From the NCBI GenBank assembly GCA_963377175.1, contig CAUJNA010000857.1:269501-333500 (forward strand): 64,000 nt of DNA. The letters run 5' to 3'. Origin of the DNA: Effrenium voratum. Lineage: Eukaryota > Sar > Dinophyceae > Suessiales > Symbiodiniaceae. The position numbers and the translations under genes are program-made. Of this stretch, positions 1-39,300 are shown piece after piece (position 1 is the stretch's first letter; every line of letters begins with the position of its first letter). The notes beneath the pieces are model-generated. The model worked only from the letters and a program-made list of their open reading frames with translations, did not search any database and was not told the DNA's origin.

Positions 1-1105
1 AGCCGACAAGGCTGACAAATGAATGATTTTGATTTTGCTTCGTTTTGGACAGGGGCAGCAGTTCAGTGAATTGAACACACCTCACTTTATGCTTGCAACT
101 AGCAGTTAGACTTTGAGTTGGTGCCCTTACCAAGTCCATCCTGCGGAAGGAGCCCTGGCCAGCGCAAACAGTTTCGTGTGAAGCTTAATTGGCTTCAGAC
201 ATGGGGGCCGGCTGCATGGCAGTTGGCTTGGGGGATCAAAAGGCGCGAGCCTTGCCGGCTAGAAAAGTCAATGGCACCTTTTTTGTCCCGCCATAAAGAC
301 AGGTAACTTCCAAGAGCGTGAGTAGTTTTGACTTTGCACTGCTGGGGATGCTCTGCAAATTCTTAACGGCCAGGCCTTGCTGAAGAAGCAGAGCAGGCGC
401 AAGCTGGGCCATTTGGTTTAGCCTACGCAGAGGGCCTTGCCGATGCAGCCTTGTTCTTAGACTTGCTGACTGACCACTCTGAGAGCTGAGAGTCCAACCC
501 GAACAATGTAATTTGTTGGTGTTGGAGGAAAGCCCTCTCGGCCTTGCCTGGCATGGCAGTTGGGAGTTTTGGCAATGGGTGGCACCATCTGCGAACAATG
601 AGGATGCTCTTGAGTTCAGCGACCAAGCCTTGTCATCCTGGAATTGGGCATGTGTCAAATGTCAGAATGAGGGTCCCGCAGCGATTGGCGCCCTTTAAAA
701 CCTGGTTTTGGAAGGGTACCGTCTCAAGCACTCATTGAAACCAGGGTGTGTCTAATGGTGGGGGGCCATGAAAAGGTGCCCCATAATAAAATAAAAAAAC
801 ACGGACCATGTGAAACCTTGTCCCGGCAACGTGTGTCAAAATAGGGACCCTCAAGACTCAAAACTGTTGTTGCTTCTGGTTAAAACTGGCTCAAAAAGGG
901 AACCCTCAATGGCACGGGCCCAATTGAAATCTTGTCGCAAGGTGTGTCGATCGCTGTTTTCAAAACCCAGGACCTGGAAACCTTCGCCAGGTGTGTCAAA
1001 GTAGGGGGAGCCCAACGAGGAATCATTTGAAGCTTCTTCCCAAATCAAAATGGTTTTTGGTCCTCCTCAAAACCCATTTGAAGCTTTTTCTCCACACAGT
1101 GGTGG
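1..1105. other. Upstream spacer with degenerate repeat
   Basis: I see no convincing gene here. From about 730 to 1010 a short motif recurs about four times in diverged form: a 'GAAACC(T)TTG' core followed closely by 'AGGTGTGTC', near 733, 811, 925 and 978. Two copies are followed by 'AAAnTAGGG'. It looks like an old tandem or transposon-edge repeat just upstream of the long plus-strand ORF. A pyrimidine tract ending in CACAG at 1099 could be a splice acceptor for that ORF. Confidence 0.35.
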
Positions 1106-1183
1106 TTGACCCAACTCCAAACCGCCAAAGAAACGGACCACTTGGAACCACGATCCAAGGTGCCCGCTGACACCTTGGAGAAG

Positions 1184-2950
1184 ATGAGGCACGGCTCCTT
1201 GGAGGAGCGTTGGGGAGCTCACCCAGCAAACAAGAAGAAGAAGTACAGCAACGCGTCAAGGGATGCCCACCGACATCTGAAACGTTTGGGTGTGGGGTGG
1301 AAAGTCAAGCAGAGCACCTATGTGATGCAGACTGAGGATGGCCCGATGAATGTGCCTTACTTGGAGCCTCGTTCTTTGCTCCAATACATCATGGAGAAAG
1401 CTCCGGAAGTTTGCTGGGGTGGATTTGACAACCAAGTGGAGGGCGTCCGCTCTCTGGAGCTTTTCTGGAGGTGCTATGAAAAAGCACACCCCGAGCATGA
1501 GGTTTTTCGTAGTGAGCACGCAGGCTCTCTTGGGTACGTTGTTCCCCTCATCGTCCATGGCGACGAAGGTAAAGGACTTCGCCGGGCCAATGTTGCTGTG
1601 GTCTCTTTGGAGGCGGCTGTCGGAATCCACACTGTCTTGAACAAACAGTCAAGGCGGGGATATGGCACTTGCCAGAGCTGCGCTCCGCAGGTGCAACTGG
1701 GAAACTCGATGTTCTACAAAGATAGGCACAACACACTTCCGGCTTCGAGCCAGTGCACCAACATGACTGGGCACTCCTTCCTTCAACACTGGCCTTTGTG
1801 GCTTGTGCCGGCCACGCTCAACCGAGACTACGACCCCTTGATCTCCCAGCTCATGGACCTGACTGTGGACAGTTTGAGGTCTTTGTTCTTCGAGGGGGTG
1901 CGAGTTGGACACACCACCTGGGCGTTCGCCATCGTAGGCCAAAAGGGAGACCTTAAGTGGCTGAAAAAGGTTGGGAAACTCATCAGGGGCTACGAGAACA
2001 AGGGCCGGGTTCGAGATCGCGCGATGTGCTGCTCTTGCCTTGCTGGGTCAAATGCCCGGCTGGCCTACGAGGATTTCTCGGACGACCCAGCCTGGAAGGC
2101 GACGATGTGGTCGTCCAGGCCTTGGAGCCATGCCAACTCACCGTGCTTGGCGCGGCTTCCATTTGACCAGGGGGTCCCAGAAAAAATCCTGAAGATCGAC
2201 GTCTTCCACACCTGCAAGGTGGGGGTCTTCAGGGATTTTGTGGGCTCGTCCGTCATGTGGCTTGTGCAACACAGCTACTTCGGCAATGTTGGCGATGTGG
2301 CTGCAAAACTGGGGGTAGCCTTTGGGTCCTTCAAGCTGTTCTGCCACGCGAACCACAAAACCATGTCCCTCAGGTCCTTTACGAAAAGCTTCATGAACTA
2401 CAAGAGCAGTCGGAGCTTCCCGTGGAGTAATTCCAAAGGCTCAGACACGATGCTGATGTTGCAGTGGCTGAGGACACTTTCGGCAACCCAGCAGTTCGAC
2501 TTGCAGGACCCCACCCACGGCGTCATGTTTGAGGTTATGTATCAAACAGCATGCTCTGCAATCAGATTCTTCGAGGTCCAGAACACACATGGAATCTGGC
2601 TTCAGAAAGACTGCGCCACTGTCTTGCAGGAGCAAGCGTCTGGGTTCTTGCGAGGCTTTGCTTGGTTGGCCGCTCAGACTCTGCGTTCTGAATTCAATGG
2701 ATGGGGCCTCAAGCCAAAGCTTCATTATCTGAAGCACGTTCAGTTGGAACTTCTGGATGCTGCTCGAGCCAACCATTCGTTCATCCTCAATCCAATGCTG
2801 TTTGGATGCGAACAGAACGAGGACCTTATTGGAAGGGTTTGTACCCTATCCAGAAAAGTCAGCAGTCGCCTAATGCAACAACGGGTACTTGAGTGCTTTC
2901 TAGTCAAGGCTGGCATACTCCTGAAGCGTTTCAGGCAACGGCGTGGTTGA
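1184..2950 (+). CDS. Long unspliced ORF, mobile-element-like protein
   Basis: This is an open frame of about 589 codons from the first ATG at 1184 to TGA at 2950. It is open back to about 1106 without an ATG. It is the only long non-repetitive ORF in the window and has no visible intron, unlike the neighbouring kinase genes. The N-terminus is basic (a run of four Lys). Mid-protein motifs include 'VHGDEGKG' followed by an RRANV strand, a 'CCSC' cysteine cluster, 'KIDVFHTCKVG' and 'LHYLKHVQLELL'. Spaced Asp residues in hydrophobic strands followed by a His-rich helix recall DDE-type transposases of large eukaryotic DNA elements, but I cannot assign a family. It runs convergent to the CBM20-CDPK gene. 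No terminal inverted repeats were identified around it. Alternatives are an uncharacterised dinoflagellate protein or a retroposed gene copy. The ORF is solid; the function is a guess. Confidence 0.7.
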   Translation: MRHGSLEERWGAHPANKKKKYSNASRDAHRHLKRLGVGWKVKQSTYVMQTEDGPMNVPYLEPRSLLQYIMEKAPEVCWGGFDNQVEGVRSLELFWRCYEKAHPEHEVFRSEHAGSLGYVVPLIVHGDEGKGLRRANVAVVSLEAAVGIHTVLNKQSRRGYGTCQSCAPQVQLGNSMFYKDRHNTLPASSQCTNMTGHSFLQHWPLWLVPATLNRDYDPLISQLMDLTVDSLRSLFFEGVRVGHTTWAFAIVGQKGDLKWLKKVGKLIRGYENKGRVRDRAMCCSCLAGSNARLAYEDFSDDPAWKATMWSSRPWSHANSPCLARLPFDQGVPEKILKIDVFHTCKVGVFRDFVGSSVMWLVQHSYFGNVGDVAAKLGVAFGSFKLFCHANHKTMSLRSFTKSFMNYKSSRSFPWSNSKGSDTMLMLQWLRTLSATQQFDLQDPTHGVMFEVMYQTACSAIRFFEVQNTHGIWLQKDCATVLQEQASGFLRGFAWLAAQTLRSEFNGWGLKPKLHYLKHVQLELLDAARANHSFILNPMLFGCEQNEDLIGRVCTLSRKVSSRLMQQRVLECFLVKAGILLKRFRQRRG

Positions 2951-3551
2951 CGCTGGACACTGTGCTAAGCCCAAGGCCGAGACAGGCTTTGGATCCGCAC
3001 AGCGGGCCCAACCACGCCAACTGTGTTGAAGTGTGCAGCTTTTTTCCTTCAAGAGAGGTTACCGTTCAACTGACATTGCGATTTGCAATGCTTCTGTGGT
3101 GCTGTTGGGCTTTGCTGTGAATTGCGCATCATTGCGCGCAACCTGGGAGAGCGGCGAAGGCCGGCAAAAAGAAGGCGGCGATCCTGTCTTCCATGCTACC
3201 CCCCTCCCTTTCTTCAAGTGAAACAGGTGCCATTGACGACCTTTTTTTTTTGAAACAACGTTTTTTTGTGGGACCGGCGACAATTATTGCTGTTTCAGCA
3301 AACGGCGCTTTTTTCGCAACACGGAAGTTCCAGGTATTGCTGTGGCTCAAACAACCGGTACCAAAATGGAACCCTGGTAAGTGAAAACATGGACCAAAAC
3401 CTGCGTAACCCCTCCTGTTTAATTTTGAGCCACACCCATATTGCCATTTTCCGATCTGCCAGCCCTTCCGCAAAGCTTCTGCGTGAGCCGTTGCTTCCGT
3501 GGGCATGTTGAAGCTGTTTTTGCTGCCGCCGCCACAGTCTTCTTCGGGGAT
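2951..3551. other. Convergent intergenic spacer
   Basis: This lies between the plus-strand ORF and the 3' end of the minus-strand kinase gene. It contains poly-T runs (3240-3270) and one copy of the short 'GGCTCAAA...TTTGAGCCACA' element (about 3338-3448). I see no gene. Confidence 0.4.
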
Positions 3552-3638
3552 TCAGCAAACAAAGAAGCTACGCACGAGTCGCACGAGCAGATGCCAGGAC
3601 AAACAAATCCCGCGCTGCTCCTCGGGTTCCAGCAATCC
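3552..3638 (-). CDS. Candidate terminal exon of CBM20-CDPK
   Basis: After a pyrimidine-rich TTTTTCGCAG..CAG, the sequence AG|G opens 'GLLEPEEQRG' in phase 0. It runs 28 codons to TGA at 3552. It fits the phase of the preceding donor but has no domain support. Confidence 0.25.
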   Translation of the reverse strand, partial: GLLEPEEQRGICLSWHLLVRLVRSFFVC

Positions 3639-4148
3639 CTGGCCCATCTGCGAAAAATCGGAGCTCAACCAACATGCGGTACGTCCCACAGCCTTTATGT
3701 TCCACAAATGCCACGCGATGCTAAGCTTTCTCCAGATAAACACCCACCAACTCTCTCGGGTAGCAAACTGCCGAGTTGTTCTCCATCCCTGTTCGAGGGT
3801 TCTGGGCTGACAAGCTGCAAACCGTGCTCTCCATGGAGACCATAACGCGCTTTTAAGCGCACGCGCTACGCCGCTACTTGGGGCAACAAGCGACGTGTGG
3901 CTGGCAGCAGGCTCCAATTCACTGCACATTAGAGCAAGAAAAGGCCATGCCTGGGCAATGGAATGCCATCGTCCTTGGATGATGGAACAATCCTTTTGCT
4001 CGCGGTTCCCCCACCTGAAATGTCCACCACCGACTCTCAAAACTGCAGCCAACATACTCATACAACCCAAACTAACACAAGATTTCCCGAGGCAAATGGC
4101 CGTTGCTTCCCTGACCAGACCTGGGTGGCCGGGCATCCCAAAGCTTAC

Positions 4149-32581
<28,433 letters not shown>

Positions 32582-32699
32582 TGCATAGCACACCACGGCC
32601 TAATTGCCGATGTGCAGCAAAAGATGCTTGCACTGTGTGCCAGGCTGTTCGCCGGACCGGCGGCAACGGTGCTCCACGCACCTGATTTGGGGTAACTAA

Positions 32700-33010
32700 T
32701 GATTACTTGAGCCAAGCGCATGGCCATCAAGACACCTGTCTGCGCGTCCATTGATTGGTTCTCTGGTGGAACACGTGGCATATCCATGCGAACCTCAAGC
32801 ATGGTAGATCCATCAAGAAGCCTCTGGCGCAAGATAAATTTGACACGGGAATGAAGCAAGCAGCTGCGGCCAGTCACGGTCAAATCATTCAAACAGTTCG
32901 ACTGACGCTTTCAGAATGGCGTGGCATTCCAGTGTCACGCTTCCCATAAAGCCTTCCATGGCGTGCCGAACGGCAAGCGGGAAAATTGGGTCCGTGGTCG
33001 AGCTCCGAGC
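32700..33010 (-). pseudogene. Coding-like, frameshifted stretch between the two kinases
   Basis: Two overlapping minus-strand frames look protein-like: 'DPIFPLAVRHAMEGFMGSV' ending in TGA near 32898, and 'RVKFILRQRLLDGSTMLEV' starting in the next frame at the same place. A one-base shift would join them. I recognise no family. It could be 5' exons of the CBM20-CDPK, a decayed element, or chance. Confidence 0.25.
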
Positions 33011-33246
33011 ATGGCCAACCCCAACCACGGACACGCAACATTGTCAGTTGTCTAAATATCAACATGAATCAATCTCTGCAGTGAGTCAACAAGGGTAAAT
33101 GTAATAGAGACTGTGGCTGGTGCGCTAAATCACTGTACCTGCTCGGCCTTTAGCCGTGCTGGACAGGAGGAATTAACTTATCATCTGATCTGGCTAGCTC
33201 GTCGCAAAGCGCAGGTAAGACCGCAGCATGGCCACCAGAAAACTGC

Positions 33247-33372
33247 TCAGAACATTGCCGACTTGGTCCGATCTTGCTCGGCGACATCAATTTTGTTGAT
33301 TGTTGTTTCCAGCTTCGCGGATTGACCGCGCCTCTGTGGCAAAGCTTGGCCGTGCAGCATATCCATGAACTC
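33247..33372 (-). CDS. CDPK terminal exon
   Basis: CAGAG|G opens 'EFMDMLHGQALPQRRGQ', completing EF-hand 4 ('SFEEFMDML'). It continues 41 codons to TGA at 33247. The tail is Lys/Arg/Gln-rich with no known motif. The frame is also open about 38 codons upstream, which I take as chance. Confidence 0.65.
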   Translation of the reverse strand, partial: EFMDMLHGQALPQRRGQSAKLETTINKIDVAEQDRTKSAMF

Positions 33373-36300
33373 CTCTGAGCATGGTGCTGATTTGCCTCCC
33401 ACTTTTCGCATGGCAACAGCATGGCCCATCTGCAATACCACTTCCGGATGCAACTGCATTTCATTTTTGAGTTGGATATGTGCACCAGATCGCCAGGGGC
33501 CTCATGCAACTTGTCCTGTCATATCAAGGGGCATTGCCAGCACGTGAATGAATGAAAGCTGCCGTCTACCTTCAAACCAAACGGTGAGCTTGAATCCTTG
33601 TTCTGCTACTGGCTCATAGCTATGCGATTGAAATCCTCCCATCATTTTCAGCCCTGACCAAACGCGCGACTTGACTCAAAGCGTGTCAGTCGAATCTTGG
33701 GGTCTGCCCGCGATTTTGTTGATTTAGGAGAGAAAGCTGTTGGAAAAAAATGAAAGCGTTAATTCAACACACCGAACAACACATCCACAGGGACAACGCT
33801 TTCAACCCCGAGAAAAGGAATGCAAGAAATTCACTCTCTTTGCGCTGTTAGAGGCTGTGATCTGGACCGTGTGCTTGACACTTGGGACTTCATGCAGCCC
33901 CAAAAACCGAAATCATGACTATGAATGTGCTGTTTCTGCCCGGCTGAAACTTTGAGATCTGGAATGAAACTCCTTGAAACTATGAGAGGGAGTAGCGTTG
34001 GTACAAGTATTGGCTAAAGCTTTTGTAAGCTAAACTTGTTTTTCTCCAAAATCGGATTGCGGGGGCTGCTCCCAAACCTTGTGGGTGCTTTCAAAAGTAG
34101 TATTGGTTGAAACATATCTCTCTACCGCTTCTTCCTGACATGCACGCAGCGACACCAAGATATGGAGACACCAACTTGATCTTCCAGGACCTGGAAAAAA
34201 CAGACCTTTGGCTGAGCCTCCATTTGATGCCGAGAGGAGAATCAATAATCTAAGAAGGACCGATCCTTGAAAGACAAAGGCAATACTCCCGGGTGCAAAA
34301 CGACACAAACACTGTACAGTTGCCCGCCCTCACCCCTATAGCGTGCTCTTCTAGTCATAGGAAGCCTGACTCATCTTCGTAAAAACAAAAGCAGTGTTGA
34401 ACCAAGAGGCGCAAAAACAAATAACACACTTTTATTCACTCTACATGCTTTTCCGGTGTTCTCCCTTTTCCTTTTTTCTTCTTTTCTGGGCGAAACAATA
34501 AAAGAAAAAACGAGTCAACCGAGGCTTCCGGAGCGCTCCTCGAAAGAAATGCTCCCGTCTTTGTTGCTGTCCATCTCCATGAAGATGGAACTGGCGCTGC
34601 GGGTGGCCGGCACTTGGCTCTGCAGCTCATCATCATGCAGCACCTGAAGGCCACTTCCGGTCTTGCTGTTCGTAGTTTCTGAATTTCTCCTTGAAACCCC
34701 ATGTCGTCAAGGTCTTCTGTTGGTGAGTATCCTCCATTTGCGTTTAGAGTCCCCAGGAAAAGACACACATATGTCCAATGGCCTTTAAAGCCAACAGGAA
34801 AAATAACAAATATGCTCAAGCGAATGAAAGGTCATCTGCACATTGCGCTTGGGGGAGAAACAAGGCACTGCTTCGAGTGAACGGTTTGACAATTGTGGAT
34901 GGCCTGTCAGAAGCCAAACACTGACTACATTGCCACAAGTACCTGTAAACATCGGGATGGTCTCGTTCCTTAATTACCTGTGCATTGCTCAACAAGATGC
35001 GGCCGTCAACGAGTCGCTGCAACGTGCCAAAACCCTTTCTACTCCTTTCCGGTGCTCAGGCTGCTTGACACGAAACGCCACTCCACTGGTCAGTGCAAAT
35101 ACCGAAGGGTTTCTTAAGTCGCTTCACTCTGTCGTCACGATGTTGCGTCTTTCTGGCGTCAAGCAGGGCAAAGCGAAGGAACGTGCCCAACCGTGGCGCA
35201 CAAGTAGTAGAAGGCAGACACTAGAGCTCTATGTGAGACAACATGAACATTCGTGCGAAGGCGTAGTATAAGCTGTTTGGCCCCAGCCTGTTGTGACGTT
35301 TCGCATGCAAAGCTACTGGTTGCCATCAACACCTTTAAGAATCACCGATGACGAGAAACCTCTGTGGCTGTGGGTCCAAACTAGGTACTCAAAATGGAAC
35401 CCTGGTATTTGGTAACATGGACTAGAACCAGTGGTCCATCTTCCGGTGGTTTAACTTTGACCTATGTAGAAAGGCTCAAACGTTGGACAACATAACATTT
35501 CCAGTAGCGATAGCAAGAGACCCCCTTTAAAACCAACAGGGAGCAAACAAACAAACAAAAATCTGCAAGTCGAAGCACATGACTGTCCGCCGAACATCGT
35601 CGTATCATCCACTGGCCCGAGACAAAATAAGCTCAGGCGATATCCCCAACCGCATGCGGTGCTCTTTCCCCTAGATAGCTGAAAGCTATAGGGGTTCTAA
35701 CTTCTAATAAAGAGGGGGAAGTGATTTGCGAGATTGATGAGCTGGTGCTAAGGGGCGTGCAGTTTGGGGTGCTGGTTTTTGCGGATTGGGGTGCTGTTTG
35801 AGGTGCTGATGGCAGTGCGGGCGCATCTTTTCAAGATTGACGGTAGGGTGCTAGGGGGCATGCAGTTTGGGGGTGCTGGTGCAGGTGCTGTTTTGGGGGT
35901 GACGGTGTTTTTGCATCTTGACGGTAGGGTGCACGGGGGCATGCAGTTTGGGGTGCTGGTGCTGGTGGTGTTTTGGGATGCTGTTTGGGGAGCTGTTTGA
36001 GGTGTTGGTGACGGTGCGGGCGCAATGTGCGATATTGACGCCCGGGTGTTATCGGGCATGCAGGTGACGGTGCAGGCACATTTTTGCATCTTGACGGTAG
36101 GGTGCAAGGGGGCACGCAGCTTGGGGTGCTGGTGCAGGTGGCGTTTTGGGATGCTGTTTGGGGTGCGGCTGGGTGTCTGGGGGGGTGCTGTTTGGGGTGC
36201 TCTTAGGGTGACGGTGCAGGCGCATTTTTTGCGAGATTGACGGCAGGGTGCAGGGGGCATGCAGTTTGGGGTGCTGCTGCAGGTGCTGTTTTGGGATGCT

Positions 36301-39300
36301 GTTTGGGGTGCTGTTGGAGGTGCTAGTGATGGCGCGGATGCTCGATTGACGGCCGGGTGCAGTTTGGGACGCTCTTCGGGGGGTGCTGTTGGTGGTGCTG
36401 GTGTGCAATCATTGCTATCTGGGGTCTATGCTGGTGTAATTTTTAGTGCTCGCACCACCCCGCAGCCCTCGCAGAACCCTGGTGGAACCCTGGTGGAACC
36501 CTGGTGGAACCCTGGTGGAACCCTGGTGGAACCCTTGTGGAACGCTGGTGGAACCTTACCTCAGGGCCGCCCCGGCCCACCCCAGAGCCTATCTGGGCTG
36601 AGACCCCAAAGCTTTCAGCTGTTGGGGAAAACAAGCTCAGGTGACATCCCCAACCGTGCTCGCACCACCCCGCAGCCCTCGCAGAACCCCTCGTGGAACC
36701 CTGGTGGAACCCTGGTGGAACCCTGGTGGAACCCTGGTGGAACCCTGGTGGAACCCTGGTGGAACCCTGGTGGAACCCTGGTGGAACCCTTGTGGAACGC
36801 TGGTGGAACCTTACCTCAGGGCCGCCCCGGCCCACCCCAGAGCCTATCTGGGCTGAGACCCCAAAGCTTTCAGCTGTTGGGGAAAAAAGAAGAAGAATCG
36901 CCTTCCGCAGCTCCTCCAGGGTGATGGTACCATCCCCGTCCTGCGCCGAAGCGCGGAACCCTCCCAAGCCGACCCTTGACGTTGGGTTAGGGCAGCAAAA
37001 AATGGAAAATTTAGCAGTTAAGTGGATTTGGATTTCAACCACTAAACCACAATAAGCAAAATGTAAAAAATGTTTCCCAACAACAACCACGTACCTGGAG
37101 CTCATGGGCTCATAAGCTCCCGGAATTGGCATTCGGGGGCATTCGGGGGCCAGGAATATTGATCGGCCCTATGGCTGGGACTGAACTTCGACGTTCCTAT
37201 GCACCTCAATGCTTGGCAGAGATGTTCGTACGCCTCACTTGGTCAGCTACAGCAGGTGGCATTGTATTGGAAGCAAGGCAGCAAGGCCGACAAATCCGAG
37301 AATTCAAGTCACGGCAAATGGGCACGCATTGCATTTGCCAATTGGGGAGCTATCGGTGCATTGTCCTGCCATGCAAAGATTGATCCATATAAATCCCATA
37401 ATCCGAGTCACGGGGCAAATGGGCACGTATTGCATTGGCCAATTAGGGAAACGACTAGTGCGTTGTGCTGCCATGCACAGTTTAATCCATAAAAATCCCA
37501 TAAGCGGAGTCACGGCAAATGGGCACGTATTGCATTCACCTATTGTGGAACGACCATTGCGTTGTGCTGCCATGCAAAGCTTAATCCATATAAATCTCAT
37601 AAGCCAAGTCACGTCAAATGGGCACATACTGCATTGGCCAATTGTGGAACTGTTGCTGCCGTGCAACCATTCAGTACAAGCTTGTCCATATTGACCGTCC
37701 ATGCATCAATGTTCCAGTTCCAACGCTATTATCCTAATAGTAGTGAACAGTACCTCTTGGATTTTCTCGCGTTCAGCGTCGCTCACTTGGAGGCGTATGT
37801 CCAATCACTCCTACAAAGCTGACGCTGGTACCCATTGACCAAACGCCCCACGTCAGTTGCCAAAAATACATGCCTAAACAACGTGCTGAGCTGGCGATGA
37901 GGACAGTAAAAAGAAACATCCTTGCCCAGCTCACAAACACCTGACCTTCATGGCGAGTACTTGCTTGCTGTGCATCTGCACGTCAGCATCATTGTCATGC
38001 AAGCTTTCCGCAAAGTACAATGCTTGCGAGGTGCGTCATGCTGCCTCTACACGTACGCACATATATGTTACATACCCTCGTGTCGATACACGTTGTGCAA
38101 TATCTGTGTCACCAATTCCCATGCCTCCGACTTGCATCAAGCAGTTGGGTCCTTGTCAAAACTTTTGAAGGCTCGCCAACAAACAGCTTCGTTCATCTGC
38201 AACCGCTGGTCCATGGCGGCTGCGATGAACTCAGTATACCTCGGGTGCAGTTTGAGGCAGTTTGAGTCTAGCCTTCCCAAAATTATAGGACCTCAATTAT
38301 GGCTCGTTGGTGAAGGGAGCCACTACCAAAACAAACAAACATTTATGCAGGTCACCGATTGAAACCCATCGAAAGCGTGAACTCCTTGTTTAACCGTGGC
38401 TGCACACGGCCCCAGCTCTCTCAATTCAAATGGCTCTTTGAATCAGGAAGTGGTGGTGCCTGAGCTGCACACTTCTGCCAGGAGTTGTTTCAAAATCAAA
38501 CAGCTGGTCACAGCAGGCTTTAGCAAGGCTGCTTTGCCGATGAGGTTAGGGGTTCATAGCAAGGTTGCTTTGCCAACTGTGTTGCGAGAAAGCTGATTTA
38601 AACCACCCGCAACTCACTTGACCCAGCCAACTATACTGAGGGAGATACAAACGGCTGGTAATTAGCCAGGAACCCGTCCGACCACGGTGGAACCAAGGAG
38701 ACCACACGAAGCCTGTCAACTCAGCTGCAGCATGCATGTTTGGTACATGTTATACACGTTCAAGATTTTGGAACCGCTTGACTTACCTCAACTTTACGAC
38801 TTGGAGCCTTCATTCTATTCATATGCAAGGCCTTGATGGCCTTTGAAAAGGATGTTCGGGACGAGCAAAGTTCAAAACCATCTGCAGACCTGTGCTTGAA
38901 ATGGAATCCACTTCAGTGATTCAACAAAAAGAGCTTCCCACAGACTAACCAGTGGGGATAAACCCCTTGATCCCACAACCCTGATCTTGTGAAACAGGCC
39001 TTAGCGGCTAAAAAGCTCGGTCGCTTATTTCTGCGGCCGAAGATTGCAAAGTGACCGGCTTGCGATTGGGACTCAGAACCAAAGTTTTGTCTCCCAGCCG
39101 GAATTGGACACGAATCTGGCCCGTGCAAGGCTTTCCCCCCAGCTATGTGCTGTCAAGGAAAATTCTGTATACCCTAGTTCGTGATCTATCTGGAAAAACA
39201 TGAGTGCAAAATCAAACCTCTCTCAAACTCATGTCGTTGCTGTCCTTTTGTGTGCAGCCTACAGTCAGGCAGCGCTTTCAAAAATCTTGCGTGCTTGGTG

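Noticed and set aside
33153..33214. Plus-strand exon with a CAG|GTAAGA donor
   Set aside because: Good-looking splice sites but no partner exon and no recognised domain.
33247..33459. 70-codon minus-strand ORF as a separate gene
   Set aside because: Its second half fits exactly as the last CDPK exon after an AG|G acceptor; the upstream part is taken as chance open frame.
36443..37132. 229-codon ORF joining an EF-hand to Gly/Pro repeats
   Set aside because: The EF-hand exon ends at a GC donor that matches family spacing; the rest is the 11 bp minisatellite.
36448..37670. CRISPR arrays from the regular repeats
   Set aside because: No unique spacers of constant size between conserved repeats; these are minisatellites in eukaryotic introns.
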